Positions 31,338 to 40,616 of a stretch of 64,000 nucleotides of DNA are shown piece by piece; the first letter of the stretch is position 1; each line of letters opens with the position of its first letter. The translations under genes and the position numbers were made by a program. The notes beneath the pieces were generated by a model. The model made no database searches and had not been told where the DNA came from. It worked only from the letters and a program-made list of their open reading frames with translations. The stretch covers positions 62,001 to 126,000 of the forward strand of contig WIAH01000010.1 in assembly GCA_014055525.1 (NCBI GenBank), given 5' to 3'. The DNA is from Nitrospira sp. CR1.3 (GTDB lineage Bacteria; Nitrospirota; Nitrospiria; Nitrospirales; Nitrospiraceae).

Positions 31338-31366
31338 TTTTCAACACAATCATTGCGGTGTATACT
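31338..31366 (+). promoter_or_regulatory. Candidate sigma-70 promoter of putA
   Basis: TTTTCA (31338-31343), a 17-base spacer and TATACT (31361-31366). The -10 matches five of six positions. The predicted start near 31373 is 20 bases before the putA ATG. The surrounding DNA is unusually AT-rich for this window. Confidence 0.55.
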
Positions 31367-31392
31367 GTGGCTATCTCACCCTTTCATAGGCA

Positions 31393-34350
31393 ATGCCGCC
31401 CCCAATGACGACCCCTACCCTCAATCTCGAGCCGGCTATCCGCCAGATCGGCGAGGAGTTCGCCCGTTTGTCAGGCGGCCGCACGCCTACCGTCTTCGAG
31501 CGACGTTGGTGGTCCCAGGCGGCAATGAATCTGGCGATGCATGACACGACCTTCAAGACGCAGCTGTTTCGCTTCATCGACATGCTGCCCTCGGTGACCA
31601 ATGACGAGCATGTGTTGGCCTTGGCCGATGAATACTTCGGCGCGATGGCCGACCAGACATTCGGACTTCGCTGGGGCCTGAAGGCGCTTTCAGCGACCGG
31701 CATCGGAGCACGACTCAGCGGACAGGCGATCCGATCACAAGTGGAACAGATGGCCAGGACGTTCATCGTCGGCTCGTCCATTGACGATGCCGTACCGGCG
31801 CTGGGCGACCTCTGGCACAGCGGCAAGGCCTGGTCGGTCGATCTGCTCGGCGAAGCCACGATCAGCGATCAGGAAGCGGACCGGTATCAGGATCGTTGTC
31901 TGGATGCGTTACAGAAGCTGGCGAAAGCCTCGGGCCAATGGAATCCTGAGCCGTTCCTGGAACGGGATCATCTGGGACCGCTGCCTGCCGTGCAGCTTTC
32001 GCTGAAGGTTTCCGCCCTCTCCCCTCACCTGGACCCGATCGACCCGGAAGGAACGTATCAATCGGTTGCCGCCAGGCTCCGTCCGATTATCGACGCCGCA
32101 ATGAGACTGCCTGCTTCATTGATTTTCGATATGGAGCAGGCGGAAACGAAGGATTTGCTCATCGACATCTTCACAAGATTGTTTTCGGAGCCTTCCTACC
32201 GCGAATTTCCGCATATCGGAATCGCGGTGCAGGCCTATCACCGCGAGTCGTCCCGTGACGTGGACTCGCTCCTCGGTTGGATTCGCAGGCGGGGCGCTCC
32301 CATTACGATCAGGCTCGTGAAAGGGGCCTATTGGGATAGCGACGTTATTCGTTATCGCCAGCGCGGCTGGCCGGTTCCGCTGTTCGAGCACAAGGCAGAA
32401 ACGGACTCGAACTATGAGACGCTCGTCCGGAAGTTGTTCGCTCACACGTCATTGATCCGCCCCGCGTTCGGAACGCACAATTTACGCACGCTGGCCTACA
32501 TTGAAGCGGTTGCGTCCCACCTCAGGGTCAGTCCTGAAACCTGGGAATATCAGATGATCTTCGGCATGGCTGAGCCGTTCCAGCACGCAGTCATGCAGCG
32601 AAGACGTCGCCTGCGCCTGTACGCTCCCGTGGGCGAGTTGTTACCGGGAATGGCCTATCTCGTACGTCGGCTGTTGGAGAATACCTCGAACGAATCTTTC
32701 CTGCGCAAAGAGTACGTCGAGTCGCAGCCGCTCCGAAGTCTTCTCGCTCCGCCATCCGCGCCGCCGCAGCCACCGGCGCCGGACGCAACCACGGGTTTTC
32801 ATAACGAACCGCCGCGTGACTTTTCTCAGGCTGCGGCACGGGCCGCCATGCTGGAAGCGATCCGGACTGTCAGATCACAGCTCGGTCGTCACTGGCCATC
32901 CGCGAGCGGCACGCCGGCGCTCTCCGGCCCCATGATGGTCTGCTCCAACCCGAGCCGACCCGATGAAGTCGTCGGGAAAATTTCAGGAGCCAGCGCGACG
33001 GACATTGAGCAGGCCGTTGATCGCGCGCGAAAAGTCTGGCCTGCCTGGCAGGACACGACACCGGAAGGCCGGGCGGAACTGATGCGACGCGCCGCGGCGC
33101 TGATGCGCGCCAGGCGATCAGAGCTAGCGGCTTGGGAGGTGCTGGAATGCGCAAAGCCGTGGCGGGAGGCCGATGCCGATATTGCCGAGGCGATCGATTT
33201 TTTGGAATATTACGCTGCTGACTGGCTGCGCCTGTCGGCTCCAACACGACTCGGACATGTACCGGGTGAGTTGAATCACCGCCTGTTGAATCCGCGCGGC
33301 ATCACAGCCGTGATTTCCCCCTGGAATTTCCCTCTTGCGATCCCCACTGGTATGGTCTCGGCTGCTTTGGTCACGGGGAACCCGGTCATCTTCAAGCCCT
33401 CAGAGCGATCGTCGCTGATCGGTCACCAGCTCGCGACTATCTTCCATGAGGCGGGCGTACCGGAAGCGATTCTGTCCTGCATGCCGGGAGGTCCGGAAGT
33501 CGGGCGCGCGCTCGTGCGACATCCCGAAGTCGTGACCATTGCTTTTACCGGCTCGAAAGAGGTCGGGCTCAACCTCCTCAAAGAGACAGCGACGGTCGTG
33601 CCTGGTCAACGCATGGTGAAACGGGTCATCGCCGAAATGGGAGGGAAAAACGCCATACTCGTAGATGAAACCGCCGATCTGGACGATGCGGTCTCAGGCG
33701 TCGTCGCATCTGCGACCGGCTACGCCGGGCAGAAGTGCTCCGCCTGTTCCCGTGTGATCGTCCATGAGACCATTTATGAGGTGTTCCTCCGTCGCTTGCA
33801 GGAAGCGATCGACAGCCTGCGCGTGGGAAATCCCGAGGAGCCTGGAACGCAAGTCGGTCCCGTGATCGATGCGCGGGCCCAGAAGAAGATTCTCGACTAT
33901 ATCGAGATCGGGAAACAGGAGGCCCGCCTCGTGACGGGAGGGCGCCCCAACCAGCCGGGCTGGTATGTGGGACCCACCATTTTTGCCGATGTGAACCATG
34001 CCGATCGACTCGCGCAGGAAGAAATTTTCGGACCGGTCTTGGCCGTGATGAAGGCGCCTTCGTTCGAGGAAGCGCTGCGGATGGCCAATGCAACGGACTA
34101 CGGACTGACCGGGGGGGTCTACTCACGCAGCCCGGCGAACCTCGATCTGGCCCGGCGGCGCTTCGATGTGGGGAATCTGTACTTGAACCGGCCCATTACC
34201 GGCGCGCTGGTCGGCCGTCAGCCATTCGGAGGCCATCGCCTGTCAGGGGTGGGAGCGAAAGCCGGAGGCGAGGATTACCTGCTGCAATTCGTGATCGTGA
34301 GAATCATCAGCGAACAGACCCTCCGTCGAGGATTCGCTCCGGCCGAGTGA
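31393..34350 (+). CDS. putA: Bifunctional proline dehydrogenase / pyrroline-5-carboxylate dehydrogenase
   Basis: PutA oxidises proline to glutamate in two steps. The 985-residue protein has an FAD-binding TIM-barrel domain (about 50-450) with RLVKGAYWDSDVIRY and FGTHNLRTLA. An aldehyde dehydrogenase domain (about 500-985) follows, with SPWNFPLAIPTG, EMGGKNAILV and the catalytic cysteine C782 in GQKCSACSR. There is no N-terminal ribbon-helix-helix, so it is a minimal PutA that does not repress its own gene. An ATG 12 bases further in is possible. The last 108 bases overlap a converging gene. Confidence 0.95.
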   Translation: MPPPMTTPTLNLEPAIRQIGEEFARLSGGRTPTVFERRWWSQAAMNLAMHDTTFKTQLFRFIDMLPSVTNDEHVLALADEYFGAMADQTFGLRWGLKALSATGIGARLSGQAIRSQVEQMARTFIVGSSIDDAVPALGDLWHSGKAWSVDLLGEATISDQEADRYQDRCLDALQKLAKASGQWNPEPFLERDHLGPLPAVQLSLKVSALSPHLDPIDPEGTYQSVAARLRPIIDAAMRLPASLIFDMEQAETKDLLIDIFTRLFSEPSYREFPHIGIAVQAYHRESSRDVDSLLGWIRRRGAPITIRLVKGAYWDSDVIRYRQRGWPVPLFEHKAETDSNYETLVRKLFAHTSLIRPAFGTHNLRTLAYIEAVASHLRVSPETWEYQMIFGMAEPFQHAVMQRRRRLRLYAPVGELLPGMAYLVRRLLENTSNESFLRKEYVESQPLRSLLAPPSAPPQPPAPDATTGFHNEPPRDFSQAAARAAMLEAIRTVRSQLGRHWPSASGTPALSGPMMVCSNPSRPDEVVGKISGASATDIEQAVDRARKVWPAWQDTTPEGRAELMRRAAALMRARRSELAAWEVLECAKPWREADADIAEAIDFLEYYAADWLRLSAPTRLGHVPGELNHRLLNPRGITAVISPWNFPLAIPTGMVSAALVTGNPVIFKPSERSSLIGHQLATIFHEAGVPEAILSCMPGGPEVGRALVRHPEVVTIAFTGSKEVGLNLLKETATVVPGQRMVKRVIAEMGGKNAILVDETADLDDAVSGVVASATGYAGQKCSACSRVIVHETIYEVFLRRLQEAIDSLRVGNPEEPGTQVGPVIDARAQKKILDYIEIGKQEARLVTGGRPNQPGWYVGPTIFADVNHADRLAQEEIFGPVLAVMKAPSFEEALRMANATDYGLTGGVYSRSPANLDLARRRFDVGNLYLNRPITGALVGRQPFGGHRLSGVGAKAGGEDYLLQFVIVRIISEQTLRRGFAPAE

Positions 34351-35130
34351 CGCCTTCGACGGTTTGATCTCGTAGGATTCGAGTTCTTCCGTAATTTCTG
34401 TGATCATTCCCCGATCCTGCAACGGGGACAGCTCCTGCCGTTCAACGTACTTGACCAGCCCCACGCCCTTGACGAACCAGGCAGCCATGACATCGGTACC
34501 AGTCACGGTTTTTTTTGCTCCGGACAGCCGGATGTTCATCTGCATCCTGGCTTCGATCTTGACGGCATCCTTGAAGGTGCCGGCCGGAACCGTGACGGGC
34601 TCCAGTCCCACGACCGTCGAGTCTCCCTGGACGTCCGCTTTCTCGTTGACACCGTCCTGGTCCATGTCGGTTCCAAAGTCCAAATCCTTCTTGTCGAACT
34701 GTGAAAACGACGATGCGATCTTCATCGGAAACCGCACGATCTGATAGGGCACCAGCTGTTTTTCCAACGGCGTCCCTGGCTCCGATCCGTAATAGACGAT
34801 GCCGACCGCATCCCGCCGATAGAAGCTGTCGGACAGGCCGTGATTCCCGGGATTTGTATCATGAAATGTCGTAACCGTGACGCCTTTCAGCGACTTCGTT
34901 GCGGTCACGGATGACACGTTCGAAAACGACTTGTGCTCGATTGTCTGGAGCGGGCCTTCGGTAATCTGGCCGCGGTACTCCCAGTGGCTGCCGATCGTGT
35001 CGGGAAAGTAATCGGCCGACTGGGCGATCGTTCCCGTGTCATCCGCCGCCAATGCGGACGGCCAGCTTGTTGCGAGCAGCACCATCGCACCGGCTCCGAC
35101 CATGCCGGCTTTCGCCGCAATCCGCACCAT
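34243..35130 (-). CDS. Exported protein of unknown function
   Basis: A 295-residue protein with a signal peptide (AGAMVLLATSWPSALAADD, cleavage near residue 28). Then DYFPDTIGSHWEYRGQ and later DSTVVGLEPVTVPAGTFKDAVKIE, a beta-rich pattern seen in periplasmic or lipoprotein-like domains of unknown function. DTDMDQDGVNEKA-like residues (GTDMDQDGVNEKAD) could bind calcium. Its last 36 codons run antisense to the end of putA, because no earlier stop exists in frame. Confidence 0.75.
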   Translation of the reverse strand: MVRIAAKAGMVGAGAMVLLATSWPSALAADDTGTIAQSADYFPDTIGSHWEYRGQITEGPLQTIEHKSFSNVSSVTATKSLKGVTVTTFHDTNPGNHGLSDSFYRRDAVGIVYYGSEPGTPLEKQLVPYQIVRFPMKIASSFSQFDKKDLDFGTDMDQDGVNEKADVQGDSTVVGLEPVTVPAGTFKDAVKIEARMQMNIRLSGAKKTVTGTDVMAAWFVKGVGLVKYVERQELSPLQDRGMITEITEELESYEIKPSKASLGRSESSTEGLFADDSHDHELQQVILASGFRSHP

Positions 35131-35213
35131 AGGCGTCGTCCTCCCCCGATGATATGAACAGTCGGTGACCGTATCACAGCTCTGCTCAATGCAGCAAGCC
35201 GATGGTCGTCATC

Positions 35214-35234
35214 GCGGCTCTTGCCTTGAGCCGC
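35214..35234. promoter_or_regulatory. Perfect 7-bp inverted repeat before the SDR-bioD operon
   Basis: GCGGCTC (35214-35220) and GAGCCGC (35228-35234) flank a seven-base spacer, 24 bases before the SDR start and between divergent genes. It could be an operator or a leader hairpin. It does not resemble a BirA or BioR site as I know them. Confidence 0.4.
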
Positions 35235-35257
35235 AATCCAACCGATAATTCACTCCT

Positions 35258-36031
35258 ATGCGAAAGCGAGCTTCAGCAGAAGTCAAAGAAACGCGTCAGC
35301 CGCCCCGCCCCGTCCAATCCGGTGTCCTCGTCACGGGAGCCTCGGGAGGCATCGGTCGGGCTATCAGCCTTGCATTTGCACATGTCGGCTGGTTCGTCGG
35401 AGTCCATTACCATCAGGGCAAGAAGTCGGCAGAGGAGACGCTCAGACAGGTTTGCGCGGTTGCCGGGACCGGCTCTCTCCACCAAGCGGACCTGCGCGTC
35501 AGCGAGGCCGTACAACAGATGGTCGAGGCCTTCGTTCGAACCGCTCCCGATGTCACGGCGCTCGTCTGTAACGCCGGGGTTGGTGGCGGCGGCCTGGTGC
35601 TCCGACAGCAGGACGATGACTGGTCAAACATTATCGCAACGAACCTGACCGGAACATTTCATTGCCTCAAGGCGATCGGCCCGATCCTGTTGGGCCGCGG
35701 CGGGGGATCGATCATCGTGGTTGGATCCCATGCGGCCTATTTTGGATCGCGGGGACAGTCGGCCTACGCCGCCTCTAAAGCCGGTTTGATCGGACTCGTC
35801 AAGACTGTCGCCCGGGAGTGGGGCGCGGGCAATGTTCGCGTCAATCTTCTGCTGCCCGGCTGGCACAGGACGGCCCTTTCAGAAGGAGCCTATCCTGATG
35901 ACCAAGAATGGCGCGACCATGCCCTACGCCACCCGCCGTCGCTGAACGAAGTGGCGCGGACGGCCGTCCACCTCGCGCAAACACAGGATGTGTCAGGCCA
36001 GGTCTGGAACTGCGACAGCAGAGCCCTCTGA
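35258..36031 (+). CDS. SDR-family oxidoreductase (FabG-like)
   Basis: A 257-residue short-chain dehydrogenase. It has the cofactor motif TGASGGIGRAI, NAGVGGG, the catalytic Ser in IIVVGSHAA, and the YxxxK pair in SAYAASKAGLIG. It is most like 3-oxoacyl-ACP reductases. The C-terminus differs from FabG in lacking the usual GGM ending (it ends VWNCDSRAL). It sits 54 bases before bioD, so a role in making the pimeloyl precursor of biotin is plausible but unproven. Confidence 0.88.
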   Translation: MRKRASAEVKETRQPPRPVQSGVLVTGASGGIGRAISLAFAHVGWFVGVHYHQGKKSAEETLRQVCAVAGTGSLHQADLRVSEAVQQMVEAFVRTAPDVTALVCNAGVGGGGLVLRQQDDDWSNIIATNLTGTFHCLKAIGPILLGRGGGSIIVVGSHAAYFGSRGQSAYAASKAGLIGLVKTVAREWGAGNVRVNLLLPGWHRTALSEGAYPDDQEWRDHALRHPPSLNEVARTAVHLAQTQDVSGQVWNCDSRAL

Positions 36032-36085
36032 CACGAGCTGATTGCTCATGGCACTTCATACCACACGGGAGGCGAGTCGAGGGAG

Positions 36086-36814
36086 ATGAACGGCGGAGTC
36101 TTCGTCACTGGAACAGATACAGGAGTCGGGAAGACGGTCCTGGCCGCGGCGCTGGCGTTTTACTTGAAGCGAAAGGGGGTCTCGGTCGGCGTGATGAAAC
36201 CGATTGAAACGGGCGTCACGAATTCCGGATTGAGACGTTCCGATGCGGCACTGCTCCAAGCCATGATTGAATCGGACGACGCACTCGGAGCCATCTGCCC
36301 TTTCCGGTTCGAATTGCCTCTTGCTCCGCTTGCAGCGGCCCAGTCTGAACGACGGCAGATTGATCTCGGAGTGATCCAGAAGGTCTATCGTCTCCTGTCC
36401 CGTCGCTATGAGTTCATGGTGATCGAAGGAGTCGGGGGGATCCATGTGCCGCTCGCTCCGAAGATCGAAGTCATTGATCTCATCGCCCGGTTCAAGTTTC
36501 CGGTCGTTGCGGTAGGTCGTTCTTCCCTCGGCGGGATCAACCATGCGCTCCTGACCATCGAAGCGCTTCGCCGACGGAGAATCCCCATCGCCGCGGTTGT
36601 GCTCAATCAAACAAGGCCCGCGAGGTCCAAGCTCGATCGCTTGCAGGAACGGACGACCGTTGAAATACTCCGCAAACAGGCCGGCGTGCCGGTGTTTGGG
36701 CCACTCCCCTACAGGTCAGAATTGTCAAAGCAATTCCGGCGGTTAGTGACAAAGCTTGCTCAATCCGCCGCAGTCAAGAATCTGGTGAAGGCCGTCAGGA
36801 GAGCAGCGAGGTAA
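36086..36814 (+). CDS. bioD: Dethiobiotin synthetase
   Basis: BioD closes the ureido ring of dethiobiotin from DAPA, CO2 and ATP. The 242-residue protein has the P-loop FVTGTDTGVGKTVLAAAL, MKPIETG and IEGVGGIHVPLAP. Length is close to E. coli (225). The other bio genes are outside the window, but accB and accC, whose products need biotin, lie just beyond thiE. Its end overlaps thiE on the other strand by 20 bases. Confidence 0.95.
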   Translation: MNGGVFVTGTDTGVGKTVLAAALAFYLKRKGVSVGVMKPIETGVTNSGLRRSDAALLQAMIESDDALGAICPFRFELPLAPLAAAQSERRQIDLGVIQKVYRLLSRRYEFMVIEGVGGIHVPLAPKIEVIDLIARFKFPVVAVGRSSLGGINHALLTIEALRRRRIPIAAVVLNQTRPARSKLDRLQERTTVEILRKQAGVPVFGPLPYRSELSKQFRRLVTKLAQSAAVKNLVKAVRRAAR

Positions 36815-37430
36815 GTTTCTCCACCTCCGTCCTGACATCCTCGGCCTTGAGGACCGCGGAGATAACGGCCACCCCGTTCGCCCCGGCCTGCATGATGGCT
36901 GGTACCTGGTCTGCTTGGATTCCTCCGATCGCGAAGACGGGCAGGTTCGTGAGCGGTCGAATCTGCCGGAGGCCGTCCAGACCTACGACCGGATCGTGGT
37001 CTTGTTTCGACGACGGTTTGAAGATTGGTCCGAAGCCGATGTAATCCGGCTTGAGCTTCTCTGCTTGCTTTACCTGATCAGCATTGTGCGTAGACAAACC
37101 AATCAGCTTGTCCGGTCCCAACAGTTTTCTCGCATCAACATAGGAGAGGTCGTCTTGCCCCAAATGTACTCCATCCGCATCCACGGCCAGTGCCAGATCG
37201 CACCGATCATTGACGAGGAACAGGACGCCGAGATCCGCCGCCGCATTCCGCAAGACCAGCGCGTCGGAATAGGCATCCTGCATCGAGCCTGCCTTATTCC
37301 GGTATTGAAAAATCCTCGCGCCCCCCTCCAACGCAGCCTTCATAACCGCGAGAAGCGGACGATCCTGCCGAACCGACGGATCCAGGATGACGTACAACCC
37401 GGTCGGACGCTTCGGGGAGAAGAGGCTCAT
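36795..37430 (-). CDS. thiE: Thiamine-phosphate synthase
   Basis: ThiE joins the thiazole and pyrimidine moieties of thiamine. The 211-residue TIM-barrel protein has GARIFQYRNKAG (QxRxK), LFLVNDRCDLALAVDADGVHLGQDDL and FGPIFKPSSK. The ATG at 37430 starts the family sequence (MSLFSPKRPTGLYVILD); the frame further upstream is the shadow of accC. It has no TPP riboswitch because only 31 bases separate it from accC. It is probably the last gene of the accB-accC transcript. Confidence 0.95.
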   Translation of the reverse strand: MSLFSPKRPTGLYVILDPSVRQDRPLLAVMKAALEGGARIFQYRNKAGSMQDAYSDALVLRNAAADLGVLFLVNDRCDLALAVDADGVHLGQDDLSYVDARKLLGPDKLIGLSTHNADQVKQAEKLKPDYIGFGPIFKPSSKQDHDPVVGLDGLRQIRPLTNLPVFAIGGIQADQVPAIMQAGANGVAVISAVLKAEDVRTEVEKLTSLLS

Positions 37431-37461
37431 GAGCCATTCTATCGTGAGGTATCGAAGGGGG

Positions 37462-38802
37462 CTAGCCCGCGAGAAACCGATCAAGAAACGTCGTTGACAC
37501 ATGGCCCTTTTGAAAGTCCGGGTCGTTAAGGATGCGTTTATGAAGCGGGATCGTGGTCTTGATACCTTCGATGGTGAATTCATCAAGCGCGCGGCGCATG
37601 CGGGCGATGGCTTCCTGGCGGTCCCGGCCATGGGTGATAACCTTGGCAATCATGGAATCATAATGTGGCACCACCATCGCATTGGATTCCATCGCCGAAT
37701 CCACCCGCACACCGAAACCGCCCGGAGCGCTGTACTTGGTGATCAACCCAGGCGATGGAGTGAACTTCTCCGGATCCTCCGCATTAATCCGGCATTCGAG
37801 GCTGTGGCCGCTAAGCTTGACGTCCTGCTGCTTAAAGGAGAGTGCCTGCCCGTCGGCGAGCCGGATCTGTTCCTTGATGAGATCGATGCCCGTCACCATC
37901 TCGGTGATGGGATGCTCCACCTGGATCCGCGTATTCACTTCCATGAAAAAGAAGTTCTGGTCCTTGTCCAGGAGAAACTCAACCGTGCCCACGTTGCGGT
38001 AGTGCACCGCCTTGACGGCCTCCACGGCAGTGCGGCCGATCTCCCTACGAAGCTTTTCATCCACAGCCGGCGAGGGAGTTTCCTCGACCAGCTTCTGGTG
38101 GCGCCGTTGGATTGAGCAATCCCGCTCGCCGAGATGGACCACGTGCCCCCGATGGTCCGCGACGATCTGGACTTCGATGTGACGGGGCTCAAGAAAGTAC
38201 CGTTCGAGGTAGACACTGTCGTTGCCGAACGTCGATTTGGCTTCGGTTTGAGCCGCCTGAAACGCGCGGGCGAGATCGTCCGCCTTATTGACCACCCGCA
38301 TACCGCGCCCGCCACCGCCGGCCGCGGCTTTGATAATGACTGGGTACCCGATTTTTGCCGCGGCGTCGAGGGCTTCCTGCTCACTCTTCAATCCACCGGG
38401 ACTTCCCGGCGTCACCGGCAGGCCTCGTTTGGCCACAATTTCTCGGGCCTTGGCCTTGTCGCCCATGAGGGCAATGTTCTCAGACGTGGGACCGATGAAC
38501 TTAATCCCGATGGATTCGCAGACCTCGGCGAAATGGGCGTTTTCCGAGAGGAAGCCATAACCGGGATGAATGGCATCTGCACCAGTGATTTCTGCCGCGC
38601 TGAGGACGTTGGGAATGTTCCGATAGCTCAGGGCCGCTTCAGCGGGGCCGACGCATATTCTCTCGTCGGCGGCTCGGACATGCAACCCACCGGCGTCGGC
38701 TTCGGAGTGAATCGCGACCGTCTTGATCCCAAGCTCTTTGCAGGCCCGGATCACCCGAAGCGCGATTTCTCCACGATTGGCGACTAGGACTTTCTTGAAC
38801 AA
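37462..38802 (-). CDS. accC: Biotin carboxylase subunit of acetyl-CoA carboxylase
   Basis: AccC carboxylates the biotin on AccB, the first step of fatty acid synthesis. The 446-residue ATP-grasp protein has the N-terminal FKKVLVANRGEIALRVIRA, the glycine-rich KAAAGGGGRGMRVV, and SIQRRHQKLVEE. FFMEVNTRIQVEHPITE completes the active site. It lies 28 bases behind accB. The accA and accD genes are not in the window. Confidence 0.97.
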   Translation of the reverse strand: MFKKVLVANRGEIALRVIRACKELGIKTVAIHSEADAGGLHVRAADERICVGPAEAALSYRNIPNVLSAAEITGADAIHPGYGFLSENAHFAEVCESIGIKFIGPTSENIALMGDKAKAREIVAKRGLPVTPGSPGGLKSEQEALDAAAKIGYPVIIKAAAGGGGRGMRVVNKADDLARAFQAAQTEAKSTFGNDSVYLERYFLEPRHIEVQIVADHRGHVVHLGERDCSIQRRHQKLVEETPSPAVDEKLRREIGRTAVEAVKAVHYRNVGTVEFLLDKDQNFFFMEVNTRIQVEHPITEMVTGIDLIKEQIRLADGQALSFKQQDVKLSGHSLECRINAEDPEKFTPSPGLITKYSAPGGFGVRVDSAMESNAMVVPHYDSMIAKVITHGRDRQEAIARMRRALDEFTIEGIKTTIPLHKRILNDPDFQKGHVSTTFLDRFLAG

Positions 38803-38830
38803 GGCACAGCTCCGAGGTTGGGAAATGAGA

Positions 38831-39403
38831 CTAGGCTGTTGCCTTAGGATCGATACGAAACAGCGCCTGACCGTATTCCACCGGCTTGGTGCTTTCAGCG
38901 AGGATCTTCACTACCTGGCCATCCACTTCTGACTCGATCTCGTTCATGAGTTTCATGGCTTCGACGATGCACAGGACTTGGCCCTTTTTGACGAAATCGC
39001 CTTCTTCCACATAGGGATCGGCGTCAGGGGATGGTGACCGGTAAAACGTCCCGACGATGGGTGACGTGATCGTGACGAGGCCGCCAGTGTCTTCTGGGGG
39101 CCCGCCGCCGGCGGCAGCCAGTTGAGAAGCGGCGGCGGCCGCCGCTGGAACGATATCCGGACCCGCCGCCGCAATCGACTTGATCCCAACCTCGTGCCGG
39201 ACCCTGATGCGAACCCCTTCCCGCTCCAACTCCAACTCGGTCAGGTTGTTCCGCTTGAGCAGGTCGACTAGTTCTTGGATGTGCTTGGCCTGGTTTCCGG
39301 TCAGAAAGGACCGACTCTGCTCACCGGAGCTCTCGGACAACGTCTGAGGCAGAACGATAGGGGTCCCGCGCTTCCTGGACCGGCGAGGCTTGCCCCTGCT
39401 CAC
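38831..39403 (-). CDS. accB: Biotin carboxyl carrier protein
   Basis: A 190-residue BCCP. The C-terminal domain has the biotinylation motif [11 protein letters not shown], where the Lys carries biotin. The middle is the usual Ala/Pro-rich linker. The N-terminus has an extra basic stretch ([13 protein letters not shown]) before the usual helix [19 protein letters not shown]. The start overlaps the efp stop by ATGA, so a coupled start is likely even though the true N-terminus could lie further in. Confidence 0.96.
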   Translation of the reverse strand: MSRGKPRRSRKRGTPIVLPQTLSESSGEQSRSFLTGNQAKHIQELVDLLKRNNLTELELEREGVRIRVRHEVGIKSIAAAGPDIVPAAAAAASQLAAAGGGPPEDTGGLVTITSPIVGTFYRSPSPDADPYVEEGDFVKKGQVLCIVEAMKLMNEIESEVDGQVVKILAESTKPVEYGQALFRIDPKATA

Positions 39404-39960
39404 CGAACGCGCTCCACGTAGGCTCTGGTGCGTGTGTCGATCTTTATCACGGTGCCGACCTCCAAATAGAGCGGAACCTTGATCGTGGCGCCGGTCTCGA
39501 CGACGGCCGGCTTCGTTCCGCCGGATGCCGTGTCTCCGCGAACGCCCGGTTCGGCATCGACAACCTTGAGCTCGATGAAAATCGGGAGCTCAACGTCGAT
39601 CGGCCGGTGCTCGTAGATCAGGATCTTGGCGATCATGTTTTCCTTGAGCAAATCCGCGTTCTCTCCGAGCTGCTTCTTCGCAAACGTCAGTTGCTCGTAT
39701 GTCTCGGTGTCCATGAAGGTATAATCGTCGCCGGTCGCATAGAGAAACTGCATCTCGCGTTCTTCAAGGTCCGGCTCTTCAAACCGTTCACCCGACCGGA
39801 ACGTTCGGTCGAGGACGTTGCCCGAGATGTAACTCTTGAGTTTGGTGCGGACAAAGGCCCCTCCCTTGCCCGGCTTCACATGCTGAAACTCGACGATATA
39901 AAACGGTTCGCCGTCGATCAGTAACCGTACTCCCCCTCGAAAATCTGTGGTGGAAATCAC
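39400..39960 (-). CDS. efp: Translation elongation factor P
   Basis: EF-P relieves ribosome stalling at proline runs. The 186-residue protein has three beta domains, with the loop [16 protein letters not shown] carrying the conserved Lys that is modified in many species. [21 protein letters not shown] is diagnostic. The N-terminus [20 protein letters not shown] matches the family. The efp-accB-accC order is common in bacteria. No modification enzyme gene is seen here. Confidence 0.97.
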   Translation of the reverse strand: MISTTDFRGGVRLLIDGEPFYIVEFQHVKPGKGGAFVRTKLKSYISGNVLDRTFRSGERFEEPDLEEREMQFLYATGDDYTFMDTETYEQLTFAKKQLGENADLLKENMIAKILIYEHRPIDVELPIFIELKVVDAEPGVRGDTASGGTKPAVVETGATIKVPLYLEVGTVIKIDTRTRAYVERVR

Positions 39961-40013
39961 TCGGTACTCCCTTCACGCTGTAACAGATCTTGCACCCTAG
40001 CGCGGTTGGCCCG

Positions 40014-40511
40014 CTATCGTGCTCGCTTCTTCTGCCTGGATGATGCCATAGGCGAGTGCGATTTCTTCTGCCTGCGGGACGTCAGATAGTCATGCAATCC
40101 GCGTAGAGCGAGCAGATAGCCGGTCGGCCCCAACCCGGAAATCTGGCCGAGCGCCACCCCTGCCACATAGGATTGATGGCGAAACGCTTCGCGCTGATGA
40201 ATGTTTGATAAATGCACTTCGACCGTCGGCAAAGCCACTGCGGCCAGCGCATCGCGAATGGCCACACTGGTGTGGGTGTATGCGGCCGGATTGATGATCA
40301 CCCCGTCGTAGCCGCTGCGAGCCTCCTGGATCCAGGTCACCAATTCTCCCTCATTATTGGATTGACGGATATCGACTTCGAGCGCCAATTCCTCGGCCAG
40401 CTTGGTCAGGCTTGAATCAATGGCGTCCAGAGATGTCGGGCCATAGACGGATTGTTCTCTGGTACCGAGAAGATTCAGATTTGGACCGTGCAATACGAGT
40501 ATCCGTAGCAT
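40014..40511 (-). CDS. aroQ: Type II 3-dehydroquinate dehydratase
   Basis: AroQ makes 3-dehydroshikimate in the shikimate pathway. The 165-residue protein has [15 protein letters not shown] with the catalytic Arg region, [32 protein letters not shown] and the His of [19 protein letters not shown]. The last 20 residues ([21 protein letters not shown]) form an extra basic tail. The ATG at 40511 starts the standard N-terminus. Confidence 0.96.
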   Translation of the reverse strand: MLRILVLHGPNLNLLGTREQSVYGPTSLDAIDSSLTKLAEELALEVDIRQSNNEGELVTWIQEARSGYDGVIINPAAYTHTSVAIRDALAAVALPTVEVHLSNIHQREAFRHQSYVAGVALGQISGLGPTGYLLALRGLHDYLTSRRQKKSHSPMASSRQKKRAR

Positions 40512-40616
40512 GAACAACCCGGTGGCCGGATGCAACGCTGGGCAAGCAACCCTCTTCGGGCGACCGGCAGGGCGGCATTGTAACAGGCCACTGTGGACCG
40601 GTCAAACTTCTGAAAT

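Noticed and set aside
37431-37461. TPP riboswitch before thiE
   Set aside because: Only 31 bases separate accC and thiE, too short for the element.
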